From the NCBI GenBank assembly GCA_008360955.1, contig LUCM01002430.1:132365-196364 (forward strand): DNA of 64,000 nt. The letters are read 5' to 3'. Origin of the DNA: Fasciolopsis buskii (taxonomy: Eukaryota; Platyhelminthes; Trematoda; Plagiorchiida; Fasciolidae). This document shows positions 22,901-29,905 of the stretch, piece by piece. The notes beneath the pieces were generated by a model that was not told the DNA's origin, made no database searches, and worked only from the letters and a program-made list of their open reading frames with translations. A program made the translations under genes and the position numbers. Each line of letters opens with the position of its first letter. Position 1 is the stretch's first letter.

Positions 22901-25843
22901 ACTATGCTCGTCTGCCAGGCGTCCAGATCGTCCCTCATCAGTTGGTACACAATCGAGCGAGTCGCAAAACGAGTGCTAACGTTTTCAGCTGTGCAGCACA
23001 CTATATCCCAGTGTCAAACCACGGTCGTGACAGGTGTGTATCGTTCGGCCATTATCAAACAGCACCTGTGACGCCGCGAACACGTGATTGGGGACGCGAA
23101 AACTATGTTCATGGATATCTAACAAGATTGCCAGCAGTTGGGGAATTTATTATGGGGCATTTCTCTTGGCGTTGTTTATTTTTCTAAACAGTGCTTGTTT
23201 TCGCTGTCACCTACCACTTTAATTCACTTTGATGAACCCGGGTAACGAATTTCGGTTGGCACATCTTCCAGAATGACCGTTGGCAACTGACTGATTGATT
23301 GATTCGATGTCGTTCAGTGGAACTGCTGTTGACTTCCGATACGTTATTTTAACTTAGCTCGTTCTGACGACTGATATCACCTAGTTTGTTAGTTTAGCCT
23401 CATTTCCATCTCCTCTGGTCTACCTGTCGCTCATATTGACCTCATTTCAAAATGAGTAAGGTTTGTGTGTTGCTCGACTCATGGCTTTCTATCCGAAATG
23501 GATGACGTTTTGGCGACAACTGAGTGCGACCAGTTCAGATCTATCCAATGGACCATTCACATGGACGAGCTGGTTTGCCACATATTTTTCTCCGCTGTGT
23601 TTACGATTGTGTTCGTCTAACAGCTTCCTTTCCTGTTTGTCTCCGCGTGCGATTCCCTTAGCCATGTAAAGCAGTTCGAATCAGCAGTTGTGTTCATTTC
23701 ACTCGATAGCACCGAAAAAAAAAACAAATCGGGAGTCATTGATGACTTTTGGGGAGCTTAGCGCCAACATACGCATTAGGTTCTAGAGATTCTCGGATAG
23801 ATTTTCCACAGTCGATGGGCTCTTTCTTTTATTTCAAAGCCTCTTCATTAAGTCCATGACGGTGTCTGGCGGTGACGCACGCGTATACAGGAACGAAATC
23901 TTTGAACCCTGAAATAGAAACCAGCGAAATGGAATGGTTTAAATGCCATCCTGAGCATGACCACGGTCTTGGAGATTTTATTACAAAGACCCTAAGTATA
24001 GTTGGGTTTTTGCCCCATAGTTATCATAATTCCAGTGTAACGTGTCACCACGGACTCTTCTGCGCGATAATCAATTTTGCAAATGAAGGTGGAAAAGATT
24101 ATCAGAGTAAATTTTTCACTGATTTCAACATATTTCGCACTAGTTGAAGTGCCTTGGAGTGAATCCATCGATTTGGTTGCCCGTACTAAATTATAACCCA
24201 CACCATCAAACGAGATGAATACCGATTCTTTTTTCAAAATAACGAAGATGATTGATAGTCCTCTCACACAACTCACCTTTATGTGACCCTGGACAGACCA
24301 CGCGCTCATGGACGAAATTGGTTGACCACCACCGCAGACCCAAATCCTTCGAAACAACCATCACACTCGTTCTCATTGTTTTGTGCTCACCGTATGCTTC
24401 ACGCCACCCAACATCGGAACCCTTAAGTAGTTATTCTTCTTCTAGAGCAGGATACAACGTTTATTTGGCACATGCTCCTGCCTTAGCGAAAGCAAGGATT
24501 TTCGACAAATTTTTTTTACCTGAAATAAGTAGCGAAATCATCTCGCGTTTCTAACTTGGTTAACGTTCTGCCATCAAATGTGCTGTTGCTGCATTTCGCC
24601 CATTAAAACTGGTTGTCTTGTTTGCTCGAACGCACTGGACACGGTCCACTGAAAATTTCGATGTTAGTATTTGGTTATAATGGGGTCACTATCCTCTACA
24701 GTGCAACATTAAGAAAAATTACTATTGTCAGGTCCTTGACGCACCGTCAGGGAAGTATTATGATGATTTAACGAAGCGTGCTCAGATAACCTTGGGTTTA
24801 AAGTTCACGTTGATGATGACCGGAATCTCTCTTAACGGAAATGTTGCTGTACACCACTTATAGTTGATACTAACTCTTTTTTATTGCAATTTTTTTCAAT
24901 TAAGTGATATATCTTTGTTCTACTTGTTGAGACACAATGTTGCCTGGAATAATGGGTAGAGAATTGCTTTAATTGGTTAATTGGCCTAGTAAGCCTATTG
25001 TCACCTAGGATGAATAATCATGTCATTCTCATCAAGTATAGTTGCACATCCCAGCATATCTTCTCTTTTCATGTACATAAGGCTGTCTTGGTTTTGAAGG
25101 TGGCGCACATCAATCTAAAGTGACCTTCACCCAATGCGCAGACAGGGATTACGGGTAGTTTCGTGTTTTCCCTAATACCTTTACTGAGAATCAGAAATTG
25201 AGATGTGGACGTTTTTTATCGAATTTCATTTTACATACTTTAGACCATCAGCTCGTGATTAACAAGATTTGCCCGCTGGAGCATATTTTGGATAGACTAT
25301 TCTAGGGTGGGTGGACGCAGTTTGATGATTGCAGCAAACGTTTTTCTCAGGTGAATTTTGCTGAATAATTTCGGCGAGTTTCCACTTTTCGCTATCTCTT
25401 GTTTTACTTTTGACTGTTTCTAGTTCCGACGATTGGTGATCGTGAATAATACTACAGAATACCGAGTCGAGGGGATCGTCAGCTTGTCCGATGTGCTACG
25501 GTTTATCGTGATTCAGCAGGCTCGTTCCGGTACAAGCGCTTATGCTCCACCACCACCACCGTCCGTAGCTGAAGAACCTGACGAGTCAACTGATGAATCG
25601 GCAAAACCACCGAAACCGCGACAGAGGACTATCAAATTCGAACTGAGCCCTGCACACGAATCTGACAAAGAAGAAGCACGAAAGTCGTTTGCCGTGAGAA
25701 GAGATGACCGAGTTTTGACGGAGATACCGAGACCAACCAAGCGACATGCTCCGATCCTCAAAGATTCGTACGGTGAAGGTTCCAAAATCAATGCTGTTTC
25801 CAGCGAACTCCTCCCCGAGAAACCTACGCTTTCTACCGCTTGA
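1131..25843 (+). CDS. PRKAG: AMP-activated protein kinase gamma subunit, 5'-partial, six exons
   Basis: Gamma is the regulatory, adenine-nucleotide-sensing subunit of the cytosolic/nuclear AMPK heterotrimer (alpha kinase, beta scaffold, gamma). Its four CBS repeats form two Bateman modules that bind AMP, ADP or ATP. The coding join is 1131-1368, 3937-4604, 8164-8340, 18278-18346, 22092-22196 and 25424-25843. That is 1677 nt, or 558 residues plus TGA, and all phases are compatible. Diagnostic segments in order are IRAAPVW and LTVTDF (CBS1), HHLPVID (CBS2), SALPVVD and FSKYDVI (CBS3), and RRLVIV and GIVSLSD (CBS4). The aspartates corresponding to human gamma1 D90, D245 and D317 are kept. Unusual features are a serine-rich insert of about 145 residues in CBS2, a Ser/Gly-rich expansion between CBS1 and CBS2, and a 107-residue C-terminal tail. 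The N-terminus is missing from the window. The gene symbol is the family name; which paralogue this is cannot be told. Confidence 0.95.
1369..3936 (+). other. Intron of AMPK gamma gene
   Basis: The intron is about 2.6 kb, bounded by GTAAGT and a TTTTTTGGCAG acceptor. It carries a short (TA)n tract at 3422-3438. Open frames such as those near 2037-2676 on either strand overlap one another and have no recognisable content. Nothing else was identified. Confidence 0.85.
3422..3438. repeat. (TA)n microsatellite
   Basis: Uninterrupted TA dinucleotides within the intron after the first visible exon. Confidence 0.95.
3937..4604 (+). CDS. PRKAG: AMPK gamma exon: CBS2 with large serine-rich insert
   Basis: The first two bases complete the Glu codon split by the preceding intron (g/ag), giving KWKELVRLDPLARS. 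A low-complexity region of about 145 residues follows, and the CBS2 fold resumes at NRLYFVHPEDSLLKAL and continues through FRLHHLPVID and NVLYVLTKRRLL. The exon ends PRFMQ at a phase-0 GTGAGC donor. In mammalian gamma subunits the segments either side of the insert are nearly adjacent, so the insert interrupts CBS2 itself rather than a linker. The His equivalent to gamma1 H151 is kept, but the next residue (R152) is His and K170 is Arg. The acceptor TTTTTTGGCAG follows a good pyrimidine tract. Confidence 0.93.
3966..4403 (+). other. Serine-rich insert within CBS2 of AMPK gamma
   Basis: This stretch encodes roughly 145 residues dominated by Ser, Pro, Thr and Arg, including a run SRSRSSSSSSRSSTSS, and has no recognisable fold. 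It is probably disordered. It contains two basophilic-kinase-type motifs: RRHSS (codons 4230-4244) and RRAS followed by FG (codons 4341-4352). The second matches the PKA consensus R-R-x-S. The open frame is continuous with both CBS2 halves and there is no internal stop, so it is very likely translated. Excision as a cryptic intron is possible but no good internal donor/acceptor pair stands out. Confidence 0.8.
4605..8163 (+). other. Intron of AMPK gamma gene
   Basis: The intron is about 3.6 kb, from GTGAGC to AAAACAG. I see no gene, no long repeat and no conserved motif. The stretch around 8131-8160 contains a short TGTG-rich run close to the acceptor. The short open frames here appear random. 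Confidence 0.85.
8164..8340 (+). CDS. PRKAG: AMPK gamma exon: first part of CBS3
   Basis: The exon encodes 59 codons in phase 0 at both ends. It begins SSLADLNVGTFGGISM, which aligns with the mammalian SLEELQIGTYANIAM, then ISALPVVD and FSKYDVI. The Thr of GTF (gamma1 T200), the Ser of ISALP (S226) and the Asp of SKYDVI (D245) are conserved. The position equivalent to R224 is Lys (SKISALP instead of HRVSALP). The acceptor is AAAACAG at 8163 and the donor is GTGAGT at 8341. A GT-rich and T-rich tract precedes the acceptor. Confidence 0.94.
11365..11450 (+). repeat. Dispersed repeat family 1, copy a
   Basis: Contains GTTGAAATAAACACAGTT, then ATGCTACCAAGTCACGTGA and GTTCAACAATTCA. The block at 34494-34585 has the same segments in the same order (GTTGAATAAAC, ATGCTACCAAGCCACATGA, GTTCAACACTTCA). 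Family unknown; a diverged interspersed element is the simplest explanation. Confidence 0.65.
11849..11965 (+). other. Splice-flanked open block, possible unrecognised or cryptic exon
   Basis: A 117-bp block (39 codons' worth) is preceded by TGCATCGTTCAG and followed by AACAG/GTAAGT, both close to consensus. In its open frame it reads YMHCEFIRRLMEEPYGD and then continues with ITKFLFDLEYATNF. It cannot be a coding cassette of the surrounding AMPK gamma gene: the flanking exons are phase 0, and in that phase the block contains a TGA stop. The donor side lies at the start of a repeat that recurs near 37287, so the block may belong to an old mobile element. No family was recognised. Confidence 0.25.
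11964..12115 (+). repeat. Dispersed repeat family 2, copy a
   Basis: Begins GGTAAGTTGTAAGCATTTC and continues with GCGTCTAA-like, TAAAATGCTGTTG and GGTTACTTGGGCT segments. These recur in order at 37285-37452. In both places family 1 lies upstream in the same orientation (about 0.5 kb here, about 2.7 kb there), so families 1 and 2 may be parts of one larger element. Confidence 0.5.
18278..18346 (+). CDS. PRKAG: AMPK gamma exon: end of CBS3
   Basis: This is a 23-codon microexon-sized block, phase 0 on both sides, reading TLVVSGAYNNPDLTVREW and then LEEYK. It corresponds to mammalian NLAAEKTYNNLDVSVTKAL, with the YNN-L signature kept. The acceptor follows a very strong C/T tract (about 18251-18270) ending in TTACAG. 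The donor is AAG/GTAAGC. Exons this short are easily missed by gene predictors. The intron before it is about 9.9 kb, the longest in the visible part of the gene. Confidence 0.93.
18839..18862. repeat. (GT)n microsatellite
   Basis: About twelve GT units within the intron, just upstream of the inverted duplication. Confidence 0.95.
18913..19567. repeat. Near-perfect inverted repeat with arms of about 320 bp around a (TA)20 core
   Basis: The left arm (from about 18925) and right arm (ending 19567) are reverse complements meeting at the TA tract 19227-19266. By reading the arms I found essentially one mismatch, in the segment CATAGATAAATTGG on the left against CATAGCTAAATTGG on the right. The first bases, 18913-18924, are shared only with the third copy. 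A transcript or single strand would fold into a very long hairpin. The structure abuts an N at 19568, which raises the possibility of an assembly artefact. Confidence 0.9.
19568..19568. other. Undetermined base (N) at the junction of inverted and direct copies
   Basis: This is the only N noticed in the window. It lies exactly where the reverse-oriented arm ends and the third copy begins, which suggests a scaffold join or collapsed gap rather than ordinary sequence. Confidence 0.95.
19569..19911 (+). repeat. Third, direct copy of the inverted-repeat arm
   Basis: The copy starts immediately after the N with GGCGTGTAAGGTAATTG and repeats the 18913 arm almost base for base. Visible differences are GTGAATACTT against GTGATTACTT and ATCGACAGC against ATCGGCAGC. 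It runs into a (TA)n tract at 19883-19911 and then into unique sequence, which carries the hammerhead-like motif. A 51-codon open frame ending in a Tyr-Ile run from the TA tract appears in all copies and is not considered a gene. Confidence 0.9.
19910..19958 (+). ncRNA. Hammerhead-ribozyme-like motif (possibly degenerate)
   Basis: The order of elements resembles a type I hammerhead: TGACGA (19917-19922), a short stem-loop (GTCC 19923-19926 with GGAT 19933-19936), GAAA (19938-19941), a three-base stem candidate (CGT/ACG), then a strand AAACGTAT (19951-19958). The last strand can pair with ATGCGTTT (19910-19917) to form helix I, with one G-T wobble. Deviations from the consensus are U instead of C before UGANGA, and an extra A between helix III and the cleavage-site U. 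Hammerheads of this kind are known from Penelope-like elements and from schistosome alpha repeats. The motif may therefore be a decayed terminal piece of such an element. Activity is doubtful. Confidence 0.35.
19989..20003. repeat. TA-rich tract
   Basis: A short TA microsatellite about 30 bp after the hammerhead-like motif. Confidence 0.8.
22092..22196 (+). CDS. PRKAG: AMPK gamma exon: first part of CBS4
   Basis: The exon encodes 35 codons, phase 0 at both ends. It starts GKTSLNEGQRTPPPVETC, then CLATNSLLYVAEKLDKTG. The second half aligns without gaps to mammalian CYLHETLETIINRLVEAE. Joined to the next exon it gives KTG-FRRLVIV against EAE-VHRLVVV. The acceptor is CATTCAG and the donor is ACTGGG/GTATGT. 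Sequence identity to known gamma subunits is lower here than in CBS1 or CBS3, so the assignment rests on the phase match, the splice signals and the gap-free alignment across the junction. Confidence 0.87.
22197..25423 (+). other. Intron of AMPK gamma gene
   Basis: The intron is about 3.2 kb, from GTATGT to TTTCTAG. I see no gene or obvious repeat inside it. The open frames at 22831-23187 (plus) and 23992-24357 (minus) have no recognisable protein features. Confidence 0.85.
25424..25843 (+). CDS. PRKAG: AMPK gamma terminal coding exon: end of CBS4 and C-terminal tail
   Basis: The exon encodes 139 residues and ends in TGA. It opens FRRLVIVNNTTEYRVEGIVS followed by LSDVLRFIVIQQ, which is the last CBS4 strand and helix. 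S314, S316 and D317 of gamma1 are conserved in VSLSD, whereas the position of H298 is Arg. From 25520 a 107-residue tail follows; mammalian gamma1 ends close to this point. The tail has a five-proline run (25547-25561), then an acidic segment (PDESTDES), then basic and mixed-charge segments such as PRPTKRH. It looks disordered and has no recognised domain. The acceptor is TGTTTCTAG after a T-rich tract. Confidence 0.94.
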   Translation, partial: FRRLVIVNNTTEYRVEGIVSLSDVLRFIVIQQARSGTSAYAPPPPPSVAEEPDESTDESAKPPKPRQRTIKFELSPAHESDKEEARKSFAVRRDDRVLTEIPRPTKRHAPILKDSYGEGSKINAVSSELLPEKPTLSTA

Positions 25844-25990
25844 TTACTGAATGCACTTACACGTCACCATGCAAAATAGTACACGTGACTGTAACACCAT
25901 CATTCTAGCAAGAACTTCTTTTGATCGAACAAGCAAGCATGCGAGAAAAATTGTGGCGCCACATGATTTACCCATCTCTGTGTGTACATA

Positions 25991-26056
25991 TTCGTATATA
26001 CATACATATATACATACACAAGGATATATATATACATATTTATATACAGATATATG
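25991..26056. repeat. TA/CA-rich low-complexity tract
   Basis: Alternating TATATACATACA-type units; explains overlapping Ile/Tyr/His-rich open frames on both strands here. Confidence 0.85.
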
Positions 26057-26660
26057 CCATGTTATTATCAGTATCAGCAACGTCAGTTTTTTTCTTTTCG
26101 GTAGATCTTGTTCCTTTGTTTGATCAGTTCCTTTTTGTGTTTGCATTTTTGGTGACTATCTCTATGCATAAGTGCTTGGATATTTTTGTTTGTACCCACT
26201 ACTCCTTTGAACATGCGCATAAACACGGGCGTGAGAAGGGAAGAAACTCAGTTGAATCATTTTGTTCTATTATGGCCACATTCAGGGTCGGTCCTACTCA
26301 CACGTATCCGCACAATGCTCCTTCCCGTCCCTCCTCTTCGGATGACCAACTGGGCATGAGTTAACAATGCCTCTGACTAAGTCTTTCGAGTCAAATTATC
26401 TGCGAACTCACACGGACATTTGGGTACACTTATACGCCTGTACATGCAAATGCAGACATATCCTTCCCAGTCCATTCATCTCACATCCCAGATAATATTT
26501 ACCGTAGATGTGAAAGTGAAAACCTCAAACCGCTTGACCAACCGATCTTTGAGTGTTGTGTTCGATTGCGTTAGTTTGTCTACTTATTTTTGTTCTGCCC
26601 TCCACCGGGACAGCAAATTCTCAATATCGCCTTTAGTAACATCGCCGGCAATTAAGACCG

Positions 26661-26701
26661 CTACTACTGCTACTACCACTACCACTGCTACTACTACTAC
26701 C

Positions 26702-26740
<39 letters not shown>
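26661..26740. repeat. (ACT/ACC)n trinucleotide repeat
   Basis: About 80 bp of CTA/CCA/CTG units, purest in the last half. Confidence 0.95.
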
Positions 26741-27005
26741 GTAAACATGCTTATCGTTGTTCAGTTACCAATCCTATTTTGAAGTGGACCACCAATGTCA
26801 TCATTATCATCATTAACATCAGCGTCTTCAAGTTACTCAATATCCCACCTCTTGTCTCTTGGGCCCGTGTGCACTGTTGTCCACCTAGGAGATTGCGATC
26901 ATGGACTGGTCAATTTGGCGCTCTGTTCATCTTATTCGCCTCTTAATCATCGAATTCTCCCATCCGAATAGTTAAATTATACTAGTTCCACCCGCCTCCC
27001 CCCGC

Positions 27006-27009
<4 letters not shown>

Positions 27010-27041
<32 letters not shown>
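27010..27041. repeat. (CA)n microsatellite
   Basis: About sixteen CA units. Confidence 0.95.
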
Positions 27042-27043
<2 letters not shown>

Positions 27044-27972
27044 GTCCTGTCCGCATCTGTCAATCAGATTTTCTGCTTTGACTCTAATTTGACCGGGTTC
27101 AACCAACTATCATTCCTCGCATTTTGAGAACAGGCCATTGAACCGCTGGTTTGTACCTCAGCGGGTCAGATCACAATGATACGAACGGAAATGAGAACTT
27201 TCAAAAAGTACATCTGTGGTGATTTACTTCTCTGGGGCTGGCTATTGTCAAGATTGGAATTCTCCCCTTCAGTCGTGGATTTGGTCCGGATAATGATTTC
27301 GACCACTTTTAGCCCTGACTTCTTTTTGCAATGCTTAAGTTTTCGGATTCAAAAGGTTCTCTTTTTCACCAAGTTTTGCAGCATTTTATATCTGTCCAAC
27401 GAATTTCTTTGCTGCTCACACGTCAGCGAACTTCTATGCACGGTAAAATACACGTGCGATTGCCCAGCGGTCATTGAACGCAAACTAAATGTTCCGTCGT
27501 CCCATTTTTTTCTCTCCCTCTCTCTTCCGATACAAACACAAACATTCGACTGCCGTCGTTACACAGATTCACAAATCCTCATGTCACACAGACCGAAACT
27601 CTCAGAAATCGGCCAATGTCGGTTGGGGTAATTCTCATTTAATCTCTCTGTACCTAATTTATACATTACGCCGCTCAGTGTGTGAACTATTCCCTGTAGT
27701 CCCTGATGCAAGGAACAAAGGAGTAGACTATTCATGCGCATAATGGATACCGCACCATTGCCTATGTAAGTCGGAGCCTATATGGCTATTTTCTTTCGAT
27801 GTCTAGTTCAGCAACTGGGCAGACCACAATGGCTTAGCCAAGCAAAGACCCCTGCTGATTCATTTTAAATCTCCAGATCTGTCCCCATATCCCTGTTAAC
27901 CATATTCATTTGAACTTCATCCCTCTTCATCCGATGTTCGCTTGTCTGTCCTCCTGTTTTTAATTTGTCCTG

Positions 27973-27978
27973 AATAAA
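27973..27978 (+). terminator. Candidate polyadenylation signal AATAAA
   Basis: Canonical hexamer in TGAATAAAAATG, the first noticed downstream of the AMPK gamma stop; a second lies near 28195. A 2.1-kb 3' UTR would be long, and non-canonical signals closer to the stop cannot be excluded. Confidence 0.35.
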
Positions 27979-27990
27979 AATGCAATTCCC

Positions 27991-29490
27991 ATTCGGAATT
28001 CATTACATGCCAGTCCATGACCAAACTGTCCGTGTGGTGCAGTCTTTGTCAAACGGCTGACTCTCGCCGATGTTCTCTGCGCTGTTGCCTTCTCCCTCTT
28101 CGAAGTTCGCATGGTCGATTGATGACTCCTCTCTTGTGGTACTTTGTTCGTCCGTCTCTTTTTTGTTCCCCGTTTTTATCGACGTTTCATCCCGGAATAA
28201 AGGGTGTCGTTTTTTTACTCGAGTTAACAGCTAATTCTCCACAATCGGTGATGATTATATCCTGTCGCTATCGGTTATTTATGGGCACAAACAACCTATC
28301 TGACTTTTCAGTCTTATGACGTGTGACCACCAGACACGGGTGACTCAGTAAAGTTTGATAAAGTCACGCGCCCGTGTGTCTGCTTGATAAGCTGGAATCC
28401 GCAACTATAGGAATAGTTAACGCAGAGTCACATAATAACACCCTATTGGTGATATTTACGATTAGATTTGACGATTTTTCAGGAACTTCTAAGCCATCAT
28501 CTGTGAGGTTGGATCACGAAGTCTCATAACCCATCAAAACGACTGATCCCAGGCTGCTCGGTTCACTTCAATTGTTCAATTATTTTACTTTTTACCCGGG
28601 GACGCTGGCTTGTGTGTCTTTCATCTACAGACCTTTTGTAGTCTTCGATAATCGAAGCCAATTGAAACTCTCAGAATGAAGAATAGAAGTTCTCCGTGTA
28701 GGTCGATTATTGTCATTGGTTTTGAAACCCTAAAACAACATCTTAATTTCCCGGGTCTGGTAGGGTTATCGAGCACGTCACATTTCATTGTCATAACTGA
28801 CAACTAATCGGCTAAGTGCGGTGAATAGTTGAAACCACCGGGTATCCCCCAGTGTAGTCAGTATTTTGAAAAAGTAATCACTGTAAGCGGGCAGTCTAAT
28901 TATTGCTAACCTTCCCGACCATGCTGTTTTCATACTTCAAATATTTCAGTTAATCTACTACATCGTTTGATCGACACCGCTTTTCCATTAGCTCAATGAT
29001 TGACCGATTAGCAGCTGTAATCTGCGGGAATCGTGGTTGTACTTTTTTGAAATCAGACAATGCGGTATTACGATAGTGTTTGTATTTTTCATGCATTTTT
29101 TGGTCTTACGTTTGTTTGCAGACATTCAGCCATAGTGACACAGGCGGATGCGTGTCAGTTGGCTGGTTCTTCCGGCAGCAAGATCGCTTTTCACTGTTGG
29201 ATTTCGTTAAAACAGTGCAAAAGAGGTCCTTTTCTAGCTCACCATCCGTTCATGAACGTACGTGTATTACAGTTATACATTGAAAATGCTTAAATGTTAA
29301 ACTGGTTCCCCAAATGAGCCACTAAAGGTCGACTATTGGATTCCTGTACACTCGAAGACAATCTTTGATAATTCGACAATCGGGTACGGCCAAGGTGACG
29401 GAACATGTTCACCTCAGGTAGCCTTTTTTCTCCCAGATACAGTATCAAGTTCCGTGTACAAACACTTCATGTTTGATGGGTTGTGTTATG
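27991..29490. other. Intergenic stretch, no gene recognised
   Basis: Short open frames only (the longest is about 100 codons, 28017-28319), with no recognisable motif and no prominent repeat. Confidence 0.6.
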
Positions 29491-29494
29491 CTTT

Positions 29495-29578
29495 TACAAG
29501 GATGAAACAGCTGAACAGTGCTTCCGTGGTTTCTTAATGTTGAGTTGAGCGATGATATCACATGGTGAACTATTTCAT
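29495..29578 (+). repeat. 3' end of a dispersed SINE-like repeat (partial copy)
   Basis: The segment with GCTTCCGTGGTTTCTTAATG and GATATCACATGGTGAAC resembles 51095-51170 (GCTTCCATAATTTCCTAATG, GAGATCACATGATGAA). It lies just upstream of another, 5'-complete copy, so two truncated copies may sit head to tail. Confidence 0.6.
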
Positions 29579-29639
29579 GAAAACTCAATCTCCTACTACT
29601 AACACATCAAGTAGACAAGCTCTGTAGGTCACCTCGAAA

Positions 29640-29905
29640 TCCTTCGTCGTACCTAGGCTACCTGCAGCGAAGTCATTTAATAGCAGAGGTCCGTTGCCTG
29701 CGCTAGCGGCCCGTGGCCGTGCAAACCAGTGATGGACAGGTGCAACATCATCTGGTGAAGTAGAACAAACCGTTGTGGGCCTGCCCAGTAGCGTAATCGC
29801 TAAGGCGTTCGACTCAGACTCGTTCGTCCCGGGTTCGCGTCCCATTTCGGGCGCGGTGAATATGCACTACTGATGATTCCTGGCAAGGATGGACTGGCTG
29901 TACGT
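29640..29905 (+). mobile_element. tRNA-derived SINE-like repeat, copy 1
   Basis: Shares order and sequence with the copy at 50884-51170: a leader with CCGTGGCCGTGCAAACCAGT, then GGTGCAACATCATCTGGTGA, then a tRNA-like segment (29779-29855) and a trailer ATGCACTACTGATGATT. The tRNA-like part has an A-box-like TAGCGTAATCGCTAAGGC and a B-box-like GGTTCGCGTCCC, the internal polymerase III promoter elements. The predicted acceptor and T stems pair poorly, so this is a tRNA-derived repeat and not a functional tRNA. Confidence 0.65.

Larger units (their letters stand above)
25844..27990 (+). other. Probable 3' UTR and flank of the AMPK gamma gene
   Basis: No further coding exon follows the TGA at 25841-25843. 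The region contains a TA/CA-rich tract at about 25991-26056, an (ACT/ACC)n tract at 26661-26740 and a (CA)n tract at 27010-27041. The first AATAAA I noticed is at 27973-27978. The open frame at 26420-26782 exists only because the ACT repeat encodes a Thr run. The transcript end is not determined by sequence alone. Confidence 0.5.

Noticed and set aside
25540..25791. Minus-strand open frame opposite the C-terminal tail of AMPK gamma
   Set aside because: Antisense shadow of the terminal coding exon.
26420..26782. 120-codon open frame with a long Thr run
   Set aside because: The open frame is produced by the (ACT/ACC)n microsatellite.
29779..29855. Functional tRNA gene
   Set aside because: A and B boxes are present, but acceptor and T stems do not pair and the segment is embedded in a dispersed repeat; scored as SINE-derived.
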